From CADCTB01 sp964479465 (lineage in GTDB: Bacteria > Actinomycetota > Acidimicrobiia > Acidimicrobiales > AC-14), in contig CAYZMG010000009.1 in the NCBI GenBank assembly GCA_964479465.1, positions 1 to 64,000 on the forward strand: a DNA stretch of 64,000 nt. Reading direction: 5' to 3'. Position numbers and translations under genes: made by a program. Positions 42,270 through 50,806 of this stretch are shown piece by piece. How positions within the stretch are numbered: position 1 is the stretch's first letter; the number at the start of each line of letters is the position of its first letter. The notes beneath the pieces are model-generated. The model saw only the letters and a program-made list of their open reading frames with translations. It ran no database searches and was not told the origin of the DNA.

Positions 42270-43018
42270 GCACCCGCCGGTCCTTCCCTCCGTTGCGGGG
42301 CCTACTGCCCCTGGGGGTGCTCCTGGCCCTCTGGCAGATCAACGGCTCGGAGCAGTCGCCCTACTTTCCGCCGCCGTCGACCTGGGTGCGGGGCCTCTAC
42401 CGGCTCTGGGACAACGGCTCCCTCCGACCGGCCGCCACCGAGACGCTGTGGACCTTCGCCGTGGCCCTCGTCGTGGCGACGGGCCTGGGCGCCGCTCTCG
42501 GCCTCCTGGTGGGCGCCAGCCGGAAGGCCGACCGGGCGCTCGGGCCGGCGCTCGAGTTCGCCCGGGCCATGCCGCCCTCGGCCATGGTGCCGATCGCCGC
42601 CCTGCTCATCGGCTACGACGGGACGATGAAGGTGGCGGTTGTCGCTTTCGCCGCCATCTGGCCCGTCCTGCTCAACGCCCGGGCCGGCGTGCGCTCGCTC
42701 GACTCCGTCCTGATCGACACCGCCCGATGCCTCCGGCTCAACTGGTTCGACCGCACCCGGAAATGCATCCTGCCGGCGCTGATGCCGGCAATCCTGCTCG
42801 GCGTGCGGGTGGCGGCGCCGGTGTCGCTCGTCATCACCCTCCTGGTCGAGATCCTGACCAGGGTGGGTGGGTTGGGCGGCCTCATCGCCCTCAGCCAGCG
42901 CAACTTCCAGGCGGCGCAGGTCTACGGGCTGATCCTCGTCGCCGGCCTGTTCAGCTTCCTCGTCAACGGCATGGTCGCCTCGCTGGAGGCCTACCTGTTC
43001 CGCCACCGGCCCAGATGA
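42266..43018 (+). CDS. ABC importer permease 2 (SsuC-like)
   Basis: 250 residues, about six transmembrane helices, with the coupling loop SVLIDTARCLRLNWFDRTRK then CILPALMPAIL. Paralogous to permease 1 and coupled to it by ATGA. With the ATPase and lipoprotein it completes a four-component importer. Confidence 0.9.
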   Translation: MSTRRSFPPLRGLLPLGVLLALWQINGSEQSPYFPPPSTWVRGLYRLWDNGSLRPAATETLWTFAVALVVATGLGAALGLLVGASRKADRALGPALEFARAMPPSAMVPIAALLIGYDGTMKVAVVAFAAIWPVLLNARAGVRSLDSVLIDTARCLRLNWFDRTRKCILPALMPAILLGVRVAAPVSLVITLLVEILTRVGGLGGLIALSQRNFQAAQVYGLILVAGLFSFLVNGMVASLEAYLFRHRPR

Positions 43019-43065
43019 CGCACACCACAGATGTCCAAACCACCAAGAGCAAGGAGAACACCGAC

Positions 43066-43488
43066 ATGACTGACGTTTTGGGGTACCACCACATGAGCCT
43101 GAGCGTGACCGACCTGGGCAAGAGCACCGAGTGGTACCAGCAGGTGCTGGGCCTCGACGTGGCCGCCGAGATCGAGGGCGACGGGTTCCGCCGGACCCGG
43201 CTGCGTGCGGCCGGGAGCGGGGTCACGCTGACCCTGACCTCCCACGACCAGGAGTCGGGTGAACCGTTCAGCGAGCGGCGGCCCGGCATGGACCACGTGG
43301 CCTTCAAGGTCGGCGGGGTCGAGGCCGTCGAGGCGCTGAAGACGCGCTTCGAGCAGCTCGGCGTCACCCACTCCGAGGTGAAGTCGAGGACCACCGGAAC
43401 GGCAATGATCACCCTCCGCGATCCGGACAACATCCAGATCGAGGTCTTCGGAGGACCGGTCGACCCGGCCATCGCCGCCGGTCGTTGA
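43066..43488 (+). CDS. VOC family enzyme at the end of the importer operon
   Basis: 140 residues. Starts YHHMSLSVTDLGKSTEWYQQ and ends LRDPDNIQIEVFGGP; the N-terminal His, a central His in GMDHVAFKVGG and the C-terminal Glu are the usual metal ligands of a glyoxalase/dioxygenase fold. AAGGAG precedes ATG 43066, 47 bases after the permease. Its position suggests that it processes the imported compound, which is inference. An earlier in-frame ATG (about 43018) is less likely because it lacks a ribosome-binding site. Confidence 0.87.
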   Translation: MTDVLGYHHMSLSVTDLGKSTEWYQQVLGLDVAAEIEGDGFRRTRLRAAGSGVTLTLTSHDQESGEPFSERRPGMDHVAFKVGGVEAVEALKTRFEQLGVTHSEVKSRTTGTAMITLRDPDNIQIEVFGGPVDPAIAAGR

Positions 43489-43512
43489 GCCGGCTCAAGT
43501 GATCCGGAGGGG

Positions 43513-45081
43513 ATGCCGACGACAGACCCAATGACATCTTCTCTGACTCGACGGCAGCGCACGACGGGGGCGGTCGCCCTCGTCGTCGCCGCGTCCGTGC
43601 TCCCGTTCGCGCCGGCCAGCGAGGCCCGTCCGGTCCCCGGCGCGCCGGCGTGCCCGATGACGCCGGCGGACTCCTTCTGGCATGCCGACGTCTCGGCCCT
43701 CCCGGTGCACGGCCAGTCGTCGACCTGGGTGGCCAGTATCGGGACCACCGCCGGCCTTAAGGCCGACTTCGGCAGCGGCACCTGGAACGGCGGCCCCATC
43801 GGCATCCCCTACACGACGGTGGCGGGCACACAGCCCCGCGTGCCCGTGAGCTTCCAGTACGACGATGAGAGCGATCCCGGTCCGTATCCGGTCCCGCCGA
43901 ACGCCCCGATCGAGGGTGGGCCGGCGTCGAGCGGTGACCGCCACGTCCTGGTCGTCGACCGTGACGCGTGCCGGCTGTGGGAGCTGTACAGCGCCTACCC
44001 GCAGAACGGCGCCACGTCGTGGACCGCCGGCTCCGGCGCCACGTGGGACCTGCGCTCGAACGCGATGCGACCCCTCGGCTGGACGTCGGCCGACGCCGCC
44101 GGCCTCCCGATCCTTCCCGGGCTGGTGCGCTACGACGAGGTCGCCGCCGGCGAGATCGACCACGTCATCCGCTTCACCGCACCCCGGACCGCCGGCGCCT
44201 ACGTGTGGCCGGCGAGCCACAAGGCCCAGACCGGCGGCGCCTCCGATCCCCCCCTGGGCGCCTTCTTCCGGCTGAAGGCCAGCTTCGACATCAGCGGGTT
44301 CTCGGCCCAGAACCAGGTGATCCTCCGCGCCCTCAAGAAGCACGGCATGGTGCTGGCCGACAACGGCTCGTCGTGGTTCATGAGCGGCGCCCCCGATCCG
44401 GGGTGGAACGACGACGACCTCCACCGCCTGCGCTCCGTGCCGGGCTCCGCCTTCGAGGCGGTCGACGTCTCCGCGCTCAAGGTGTCGTCGACCTCCTACG
44501 CCGTCAACGGCACCGGTCCTACCACCACGACGACCGCCCCGCCGCCGCCCACGACGACCGTCCCGCCGCCCACGACAAGCACGACGGTGCCGCCGCCCAC
44601 GACCACCACGACGACAGTCGTGCCGCCGCCGTCCGGCAACCTCGTCGCCAACCCCGGCTTCGAATCGAGCCTGACCGGATGGGGTACGGGCGACAAGGCC
44701 ACCAGCCTGGTCCGCACCTGCGCGATCGCCCACAGCGGAGCCTGCTCCGCCGAGATCGGTCGCAAGAAGACGACCGGCACCGCGGTCATGGACGACTCGC
44801 CCAACTCGGTGAGCTCGTCGACCGCCGGCGCCGTCTACGCCGGCTCGGCGTGGGTCCACGCACCGGCCGGGCGCAGCGTCACCCTGCGGATCCGTGAGTA
44901 CCGCGGCTCGAAGGTGGTGCGGTTCCGAACGGCGGTCGTCACCGGAGCAGGCGAATGGCAGCTGGTCACCGTTCAGAGCGCCCCCACCGCCGCCGGCAAC
45001 TCGATCAGCCTCGACGTTCTCGTCTCGCTGACCTCCACGATGTGCGCCCGCATCGACGACGTCTCCCTGCGCAAGATCTGA
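43513..45081 (+). CDS. Secreted protein with Thr/Pro linker and carbohydrate-binding-like C-terminus
   Basis: 522 residues. A signal peptide (TTGAVALVVAASVLPFAPAS, cleavage near EARP) precedes a domain of about 310 residues (FWHADVSALPVHGQSSTWVA; HVLVVDRDACRLWELYSAYP; HVIRFTAPRTAGAYVWPASH) of no named family I can assign. Then comes a Thr/Pro linker (about 337-375; repeats of TTTVPPP) and a C-terminal beta-sandwich (NLVANPGFESSLTGWGTGDK; CARIDDVSLRKI) typical of CBM4/9-like modules. Probably binds and perhaps acts on an extracellular polysaccharide. GGAGGGG directly before ATG 43513. Confidence 0.82.
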   Translation: MPTTDPMTSSLTRRQRTTGAVALVVAASVLPFAPASEARPVPGAPACPMTPADSFWHADVSALPVHGQSSTWVASIGTTAGLKADFGSGTWNGGPIGIPYTTVAGTQPRVPVSFQYDDESDPGPYPVPPNAPIEGGPASSGDRHVLVVDRDACRLWELYSAYPQNGATSWTAGSGATWDLRSNAMRPLGWTSADAAGLPILPGLVRYDEVAAGEIDHVIRFTAPRTAGAYVWPASHKAQTGGASDPPLGAFFRLKASFDISGFSAQNQVILRALKKHGMVLADNGSSWFMSGAPDPGWNDDDLHRLRSVPGSAFEAVDVSALKVSSTSYAVNGTGPTTTTTAPPPPTTTVPPPTTSTTVPPPTTTTTTVVPPPSGNLVANPGFESSLTGWGTGDKATSLVRTCAIAHSGACSAEIGRKKTTGTAVMDDSPNSVSSSTAGAVYAGSAWVHAPAGRSVTLRIREYRGSKVVRFRTAVVTGAGEWQLVTVQSAPTAAGNSISLDVLVSLTSTMCARIDDVSLRKI

Positions 45082-45125
45082 CGACGCGGTCGGTACGGTC
45101 GGCCCGGTTTGGGAAGATAGAAACC

Positions 45126-45290
45126 ATGCCTTTCAAGAAGAGCCGTACGTATCAAGAGCAGGAGCCGGAGAAGGAAGACGAGCTGGCGCCGGAGGTGCCG
45201 ACTTCCTTCGCCACCAAGGGCGTCGGCTGGTCCGGCCGGGAGAAGGAGGACCTCGACGTGGTTGACCTGAACGAGGACAAGGAGAAGTAG
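45126..45290 (+). CDS. Small acidic hypothetical protein
   Basis: 54 residues, very charged: MPFKKSRTYQEQEPEKEDEL, then FATKGVGWSGREKEDLDVVD and a Lys/Glu end. No hydrophobic segment and no recognised family. A purine-rich GGGAAGATAGAAACC precedes ATG 45126. Good codon bias supports a real gene. Confidence 0.6.
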   Translation: MPFKKSRTYQEQEPEKEDELAPEVPTSFATKGVGWSGREKEDLDVVDLNEDKEK

Positions 45291-45346
45291 TCAGAGCGCC
45301 AGAGATTGGTATCCGACGAGATCTGGACTTACCCCAGCATTGGCAT

Positions 45347-45352
45347 TAGGCT
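45347..45352 (+). promoter_or_regulatory. Leaderless-type -10 element TAGGCT of furA
   Basis: TAGGCT, six bases, GTG 45359. FurA proteins usually repress their own furA-katG promoter, so an operator should overlap this AT-richer region (45305-45358), but no clear palindrome could be defined by eye. Confidence 0.55.
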
Positions 45353-45358
45353 CCCGAT

Positions 45359-45790
45359 GTGCCCAGGGAGAGGTCGCTCGAGAACGGCGCGCTTCTCCGC
45401 CGGCACGGGCTCCACGTCACGGCCCAGCGCCTGGCGGTCCTACGGGCGGTGGCCGACGGACCGCACACCGCGGCGGACGACATCTACAAAGCAGTGCGAG
45501 CCCAGATCGGGGCCATCTCCCGCCAAGCCGTCTACGACGCCCTGGCGGTCCTCTCCGACCGGGGGCTCCTCCGCCGCATCCAGCCGGCCGGTTCGCCGGC
45601 CCGCTACGAGAACCGGGTCGGTGACAACCACCACCACCTGATCTGCCGGACGTGCAGCAGGATGGTCGATGTCGACTGTGCGGTCGGCGACACCCCATGC
45701 CTGACGGCTGCGGACGATTCAGGCTACGAAATTGACGAGGCCGAGGTCATCTACTGGGGCCGATGCCCCGCGTGCCTCGCGGCAACGTAG
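45359..45790 (+). CDS. furA: Fur-family regulator FurA
   Basis: 143 residues. The N-terminal winged helix (GLHVTAQRLAVLRAVADGPH; ISRQAVYDALAVLSDRGLLR) is followed by the Fur dimerisation domain with a metal site (GDNHHHLICRTCSRMVDVDC) and a final CPAC pair. It lies 45 bases before katG, the FurA-KatG arrangement of actinobacteria in which FurA represses katG until oxidised. Start GTG 45359 agrees with the leaderless promoter. Confidence 0.92.
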   Translation: MPRERSLENGALLRRHGLHVTAQRLAVLRAVADGPHTAADDIYKAVRAQIGAISRQAVYDALAVLSDRGLLRRIQPAGSPARYENRVGDNHHHLICRTCSRMVDVDCAVGDTPCLTAADDSGYEIDEAEVIYWGRCPACLAAT

Positions 45791-45835
45791 GTCACAACGA
45801 TCCCATGGAAACAGCGAGACAGGAGAACGACCGAC

Positions 45836-48031
45836 TTGACTGAGAGCGTCAGCGAAAGCGAGAACCCGGCAATCCCGGCCCCGACCGTGAAGAGCACCCG
45901 GCCCAGGACGAACCAGGACTGGTGGCCGAACCAGCTGGACCTGTCGGTGCTCCACCAGCACTCCCCCCTGTCGAACCCGATGGACAAGGGCTTCAGCTAT
46001 GCCGAGGAGGTCAAGGCCCTCGACGTCGAGGCACTGAAGCGCGACGTCTTCGACGTGATGACCGCGTCGCAGGAGTGGTGGCCCGCCGACTACGGCCACT
46101 ACGGGCCGCTCTTCATCCGGCTGTCGTGGCACGCCGCCGGCACGTACCGCATCGCCGACGGCCGGGGCGGCGCCGGCAGCGGTGAACAGCGCTTCGCCCC
46201 CCTCAACAGCTGGCCGGACAACGCCAACCTGGACAAGGCCCGCCGGCTGCTCTGGCCGGTCAAGCAGAAGTACGGCCGGAGCATCTCCTGGGCCGACCTC
46301 CTGGTCTTCGCCGGCAACTGCGCCATGGAGTCCATGGGGTTCAAGACGTTCGGGTTCGCCTTCGGGCGGGAGGACATCTGGGAGCCGGAAGAAGTCTTCT
46401 GGGGGCCCGAGGACACCTGGCTCGGAGACGAGCGCTACTCCGGCGACAGGGAGCTCACGGGTCCGTTCGGCGCCGTGCAGATGGGCCTGATCTACGTCAA
46501 CCCCGAGGGCCCCAACGGCAACCCCGACCCGCTGGCCTCGGCCCGGGACATCCGGGAGACCTTCGCCCGCATGGCCATGAACGACGAGGAGACGGCGGCT
46601 CTCATCGTCGGCGGCCACACCTTCGGCAAGTGCCACGGCGCGGTCAGCCCCGAGTACGTCGGCCCCGAGCCCGAAGCCTGCCCCGTGGAGCATCAAGGCC
46701 TGGGCTGGAAGAACACCTTCGGCACCGGCAAGGGCGTCGACAGCATCACCAGCGGGCTCGAGGGTGCGTGGACCAACGACCCGATCAAGTGGGACAACGG
46801 GTATCTCGACAACCTGCTCGGCTACGACTGGGAGCTCACGACGAGCCCCGCCGGCGCCAAGCAGTGGACGCCCAAGGACCCGGCCGCCCAGGGCACCGTG
46901 CCCGACGCCCACGACCCGTCGAGGCGGCACGCGCCGATGATGCTGACGTCGGACCTCGCCCTGAAGATGGACCCGATCTACGCACCGATCGTGAAGCGCT
47001 TCCACGAGAACCCCGACCAGCTCGCCGACGCCTTCGCCAAGGCGTGGTTCAAGCTCCTGCATCGGGACATGGGGCCCGTCTCGCGCTACCTCGGGCCGTG
47101 GGTCCCCGAGCCGCAGCTCTGGCAGGACCCCGTGCCGGCGGTCGATCACGAGCTGATCGGCGAGGAGGACATCGCCGACCTCATGGCCAAGATCCTCGAG
47201 TCCGGGCTGTCCGTCTCCCAGCTGGTATCGACCGCCTGGGCGTCGGCGGCGACGTACCGGGACACCGACAAGCGCGGCGGGGCCAACGGGGCGCGGATCC
47301 GCTTGGCGCCGCAGAAGGACTGGGAGATCAATGAGCCGGGCCACCTTGCCTCCGTGCTGGGCACCCTCGAGCAGATCCAGCAGGACTTCAACAGCTCGCA
47401 GTCCGGCGGGAAGAGGGTCTCACTCGCCGACCTGATCGTCCTGGGCGGGTGCGCCGGCGTCGCGCACGCCGCGAGCGAGGCCGGGTTCGAGGTCGCAATC
47501 CCGTTCGTACCGGGACGCACCGACGCCACCCAGGAGCAGACCGATGTGGAGACCTTCGCCGTCCTCGAACCGAGGGCCGACGGGTTCCGCAACTACCTCT
47601 CCCCCGGTGAGAAGCTGGCGCCGGAGACCCTGCTGCTCGACAAGGCCAACCTGCTGAGGCTGACCGCCCCCGAGATGACGGTTCTCGTGGGCGGTATGCG
47701 GGCCATGAACGCCAACTTCGGCCAGACGGCGCACGGCGTCTTCACCGATCGGCCCGGAACGTTGACGAACGACTTCTTCGTGAACCTGCTCGACATGAGC
47801 ACGGAATGGAGGGTCTCGGAGACAACGGAGAACGTGTACGACGGTCGTGATCGCACGACCGCCGAGGTGACGCGCACCGCCACGGCGGTCGACCTCCTCT
47901 TCGGCTCGAACTCCCAGCTGCGCGCCATCGCCGAGGTCTACGCGTGCGACGACGCCAAGGAGAAGTTCGTTCGTGACTTTGTCGCCGCGTGGAACAAGGT
48001 CATGACCGTGGATCGGTTCGACCTCTCCTAA
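45836..48031 (+). CDS. katG: Catalase-peroxidase KatG
   Basis: 731 residues, two peroxidase-like halves. Haem-site residues are complete: Arg95, Trp98 and His99 in RLSWHAAGTYR, proximal His261 in GGHTFGKCHG, and the Trp98-Tyr220-Met246 set that forms the covalent adduct needed for catalase activity. Numbering runs nine below M. tuberculosis KatG throughout, and Ser306 matches the Ser315 position where isoniazid resistance mutations fall. It degrades H2O2 and organic peroxides. Start is the unusual TTG 45836 with AGGAGAACG upstream. Strong hairpin terminator after the stop. Confidence 0.96.
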   Translation: MTESVSESENPAIPAPTVKSTRPRTNQDWWPNQLDLSVLHQHSPLSNPMDKGFSYAEEVKALDVEALKRDVFDVMTASQEWWPADYGHYGPLFIRLSWHAAGTYRIADGRGGAGSGEQRFAPLNSWPDNANLDKARRLLWPVKQKYGRSISWADLLVFAGNCAMESMGFKTFGFAFGREDIWEPEEVFWGPEDTWLGDERYSGDRELTGPFGAVQMGLIYVNPEGPNGNPDPLASARDIRETFARMAMNDEETAALIVGGHTFGKCHGAVSPEYVGPEPEACPVEHQGLGWKNTFGTGKGVDSITSGLEGAWTNDPIKWDNGYLDNLLGYDWELTTSPAGAKQWTPKDPAAQGTVPDAHDPSRRHAPMMLTSDLALKMDPIYAPIVKRFHENPDQLADAFAKAWFKLLHRDMGPVSRYLGPWVPEPQLWQDPVPAVDHELIGEEDIADLMAKILESGLSVSQLVSTAWASAATYRDTDKRGGANGARIRLAPQKDWEINEPGHLASVLGTLEQIQQDFNSSQSGGKRVSLADLIVLGGCAGVAHAASEAGFEVAIPFVPGRTDATQEQTDVETFAVLEPRADGFRNYLSPGEKLAPETLLLDKANLLRLTAPEMTVLVGGMRAMNANFGQTAHGVFTDRPGTLTNDFFVNLLDMSTEWRVSETTENVYDGRDRTTAEVTRTATAVDLLFGSNSQLRAIAEVYACDDAKEKFVRDFVAAWNKVMTVDRFDLS

Positions 48032-48042
48032 TCCCTCTCAGG

Positions 48043-48077
48043 TCCGGTGACCGGTTCGGCGCGAACCGGTCACCGGA
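48043..48077 (+). terminator. katG terminator, 16-bp perfect hairpin
   Basis: TCCGGTGACCGGTTCG (48043-48058) pairs perfectly with 48062-48077 around a GCG loop; a TTTT run follows about 15 bases later. Starts 12 bases after the katG stop. The right arm also contains the -35 of the next promoter. Confidence 0.75.
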
Positions 48078-48087
48078 CTCGGCTGTC
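48062..48087 (+). promoter_or_regulatory. ECF-type promoter (GAACC-N17-GTC)
   Basis: CGAACC at 48062-48067, a 17-base spacer, GTC at 48085-48087, upstream of the ECF sigma gene. The same elements and spacing precede the second sigma gene at 56318, so both sigma factors probably control their own genes. Confidence 0.55.
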
Positions 48088-48118
48088 ACATTTTCGATCC
48101 CGGCGGTGCTGTATCGGC

Positions 48119-48742
48119 ATGGAGCTGATCCCACACCGAGGAGGGGTGGCGGCGGCCGTCCTGGCGAGACCCGGAGGGGTCGGCAGTGCCGAGAAGGGGC
48201 AGGTCGAAAGGATGGAGCGCGGGGCGTCAGGGGCGGGGCGCGGTGGTGTGCGCGTCGACCTGGACGCCGTCTTCCGCCGCGACTACCAACTGGTCGTGGG
48301 CGTGGCCGCCCGGGTACTGGGCTCCCGAGACCAGGCCGAGGACGTCGCCCAGGAGGTGTTCCTCTCCTTCGGCCGTTCGGCCGTGCCGGCGAGCGAGGCC
48401 CGTGGCTGGCTGTGTGTCGCCGCGGCCCACACCGCGCTGAACCTGATGCGCTCCGGACGCCGCCGCGTCTCACGGGAAGGGGCGGCGGCCGTGGCCGACA
48501 CCGCCGTCGTGTCCGACGTAGCCGACGCGGTGATCACGCTCGAGGAGCGCGGCCGCGTGCGATCCGCACTCGTCCGGCTGCCCCGCAAGCAAGCCGTGGC
48601 CCTGGTGCTGCGCCACAGCGGCCTCAGCTACGCCGAGGTCGCCGCCGCGCTCGACCTCTCCCCCGCCAGCGTCGGCACGACCGTGCGACGCGCCGAATCC
48701 GCCCTGCGTAAGGAGTTGATCCGTCATGGGTCATCCGACTGA
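48119..48742 (+). CDS. ECF-type RNA polymerase sigma factor 1
   Basis: Region 2 (DYQLVVGVAARVLGSRDQAE, then DVAQEVFLSF) and region 4 (VRLPRKQAVALVLRHSGLSY, then AEVAAALDLSPASVGTTVRR) are both visible. 207 residues from ATG 48119, placed downstream of the ECF promoter; ATG 48212 would remove 31 unconserved residues and is an equally good start, while the open frame back to 48047 begins before the promoter and was rejected. Overlaps the anti-sigma gene by 17 bases; with the ABC-2 genes they form a four-gene operon. Confidence 0.88.
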   Translation: MELIPHRGGVAAAVLARPGGVGSAEKGQVERMERGASGAGRGGVRVDLDAVFRRDYQLVVGVAARVLGSRDQAEDVAQEVFLSFGRSAVPASEARGWLCVAAAHTALNLMRSGRRRVSREGAAAVADTAVVSDVADAVITLEERGRVRSALVRLPRKQAVALVLRHSGLSYAEVAAALDLSPASVGTTVRRAESALRKELIRHGSSD

Positions 48743-49811
48743 AGGTGCCCTCCGCCGGCTTCTCGACGAGCCGTCGGGAGTGGCCGATGCCGACCGCCGC
48801 CACGTCGCCGAATGCCCGCAGTGCCTCGGTGGGCTGGCGTCGATGCGCGAGGACGCCGGCCTCGTCAATACCGCCCTGGCGACCGGGAGCGGCGACGACC
48901 TCGACGTCGATGCCGCGTGGCGGCGCCTCTCCATGGCTGCGCCCGCCCCTGGCATCGGGCGCGTGGCGGCGCCACCCCGTGCCGGGCGTTGGCGCGGGAT
49001 CGTGCGCCGGCCGTCCATCGCCGCCTTCGCTGTTGCCGTCGTGCTGACCGGCGCCGGCACTGCCGCCGCCACCGACTGGCTGCACATCTTCCGGACCAAG
49101 AAGATCGCTCCGGTCAACTTCAGTACCTCAGACCTCGTCGCCCTGCCCGACCTGGGGGCGTACGGCGAGGTCGTGGTGACGGGGGCCGTCGACGTGACCC
49201 CTGTCCCCGACGCCGCAGCCGCGGCGGCCGCAACCGGGCTCGACGTGCCGAAGGTGACCACGTTGCCGCGCGGGGTCAGCGGTGAGCCGGCGTACCAGGT
49301 GGGCCGCCAGGCGAGCGCCACCTTCACCTTCTCCGCGGAGCGCGCCGCCCGGTCCGCCGCCGAGTCGGGTTCGGCGCTGCCGCCTCTCCCCCCGGGTCTG
49401 GACGGCAGCCAGGTTCGCCTCGTCGCCGGCCCGGGGGTCGCCGCCATCTGGCGCCAGCCGACCGGCGTGCCCGCACTCTTCGTGGGTCGGGCCGAAGCGC
49501 CCTCCGCCTTCTCCACCGGCGTCCCGTTCGAGACGGTGCGCGACTACCTCCTGTCGCTCCCCGGCCTGCCGGAGAACGTGGCTGCGCAGCTGCGCACCTT
49601 CACCGCCGACGGGTCGACCCTGCCCCTGCCGGTGCCCGCCGACCGGATGACTACGTCGTCGGCCCGGGTGGGCGACGTGCCTGCGACGGTGCTGGCCAGC
49701 CGCGACCGGCTGCTGGCGGCCGTCGTGTGGGTGGACGACGGCGTAGTAACCGTCGTGGCCGGCTCGCTCGGCGCCGGCGAGGTCCTGTCGATCGCCAGGG
49801 AGCTGCAGTGA
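48726..49811 (+). CDS. Putative transmembrane anti-sigma factor
   Basis: 361 residues. The N-terminus has a zinc-type HxxxCxxC motif (RRHVAECPQCLGGL, about 26-40) as in ZAS anti-sigma factors, then one transmembrane helix (about 100-120, AAFAVAVVLTGAGTAAATDW) and a 240-residue extracytoplasmic domain (VTTLPRGVSGEPAYQVGRQA; GVAAIWRQPTGVPALFVGRA). It should hold sigma factor 1 inactive at the membrane until an outside signal. Overlaps the sigma gene by 17 bases and the ABC ATPase by four. Confidence 0.85.
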   Translation: MGHPTEGALRRLLDEPSGVADADRRHVAECPQCLGGLASMREDAGLVNTALATGSGDDLDVDAAWRRLSMAAPAPGIGRVAAPPRAGRWRGIVRRPSIAAFAVAVVLTGAGTAAATDWLHIFRTKKIAPVNFSTSDLVALPDLGAYGEVVVTGAVDVTPVPDAAAAAAATGLDVPKVTTLPRGVSGEPAYQVGRQASATFTFSAERAARSAAESGSALPPLPPGLDGSQVRLVAGPGVAAIWRQPTGVPALFVGRAEAPSAFSTGVPFETVRDYLLSLPGLPENVAAQLRTFTADGSTLPLPVPADRMTTSSARVGDVPATVLASRDRLLAAVVWVDDGVVTVVAGSLGAGEVLSIARELQ

Positions 49812-50806
49812 GCGTGGCGGAGAACCGGGCCACTGTCGACTACGACGCCGCCCGTCGCGCCGCGGCGCAGCTCGTTGCCGACCTGCCGCCGGCGCCGGCC
49901 GTCTGGTGCTCGGGTCTGCGCAAACGGTACGGCCGGCAGCAGGCGGTCGAGGACGTGTCTTTCGAAGTGCATCACGGCGAGGTCATAGGGCTGCTCGGTC
50001 CGAACGGGGCCGGCAAGACCTCGGTGATCAAGATGCTCCTCGGCCTCGTCCACCCCGACGCGGGAGAGGTGATGCTCCTCGGGCGGCCGGCGGCCGACCC
50101 GGACACCCGGACCAAGGTCGGCTACCTGCCCGAGCTCTTCCGGTACCAGCCGTGGCTCAGCGCGGCCGAGGTGCTGGTCCTTCACGTCCGGCTGTCAGGG
50201 GTCGCGGTGTCGGCCGAGGAGCGGCGTGACTGCTTGACCCTGGTGGGCCTGGCCAATCGGGCCGGCGACCGCGTCGGCGGCTTCTCGAAGGGCATGCAGC
50301 AGCGCCTCGGGCTCGCCGTCGCCCTGGTGGCCCGACCCGAGCTCGTGATCCTGGACGAGCCGACGAGCGCCCTCGATCCACTCGGCCGAGTCGACGTGCG
50401 CGACATTGTGCTTGCCCTCAAGGCCCGCGGCGTCGCCGTGCTGCTCAACTCCCACCTGATCGGCGAGGTCGAGCGGGTGTGCGACCGGGTGGTCATCCTC
50501 GACCGGGGACGGGTGGCTGCATCGGGGACCCTCGCCGAGCTCCTCGGTCAGCGAGAAGTACGGCTGCATCTGACCGACCTCTCGCCGGCGGCAGAGGCGC
50601 GCTTGGCCGTGACCGGCCTCGTCGAGCGATCCGGCGAGTCGTTCACGGTGGCCCTGTCGGCCGCTGATCACGGGACGGCCGTACCCGACCTGGTACGGGA
50701 GCTGGTGGCGATGGGAGTCAAGGTGCATGCGGTCGAGCCGGCGCGCATCAGCCTGGAGGAGCGCCTGCTCGGCATCCTGCGGGCCGGCAACGGGGGCGAC
50801 AAGTGA
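49808..50806 (+). CDS. ABC-2 exporter ATP-binding protein
   Basis: 332 residues from GTG 49808 (GTGA overlap). Motifs: GPNGAGKTS, signature FSKGMQQRLGLAVAL, Walker B LVILDEPTSALDP, H-loop LLNSHLIGEVERVCD, with a C-terminal extension of about 80 residues usual for DrrA/NatA-type ATPases. It powers the adjacent permease. Its position in a sigma/anti-sigma operon suggests an envelope-stress exporter or an output of the signalling. Confidence 0.9.
   Translation: MSVAENRATVDYDAARRAAAQLVADLPPAPAVWCSGLRKRYGRQQAVEDVSFEVHHGEVIGLLGPNGAGKTSVIKMLLGLVHPDAGEVMLLGRPAADPDTRTKVGYLPELFRYQPWLSAAEVLVLHVRLSGVAVSAEERRDCLTLVGLANRAGDRVGGFSKGMQQRLGLAVALVARPELVILDEPTSALDPLGRVDVRDIVLALKARGVAVLLNSHLIGEVERVCDRVVILDRGRVAASGTLAELLGQREVRLHLTDLSPAAEARLAVTGLVERSGESFTVALSAADHGTAVPDLVRELVAMGVKVHAVEPARISLEERLLGILRAGNGGDK

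Noticed and set aside
44515..44635. Repeated ACG/CCG triplets resembling a repeat array
   Set aside because: Encodes the Thr/Pro linker of the secreted protein; irregular, no spacers, not CRISPR.
48047..48118. Earlier start for sigma factor 1
   Set aside because: It lies inside the katG terminator and upstream of the ECF promoter.
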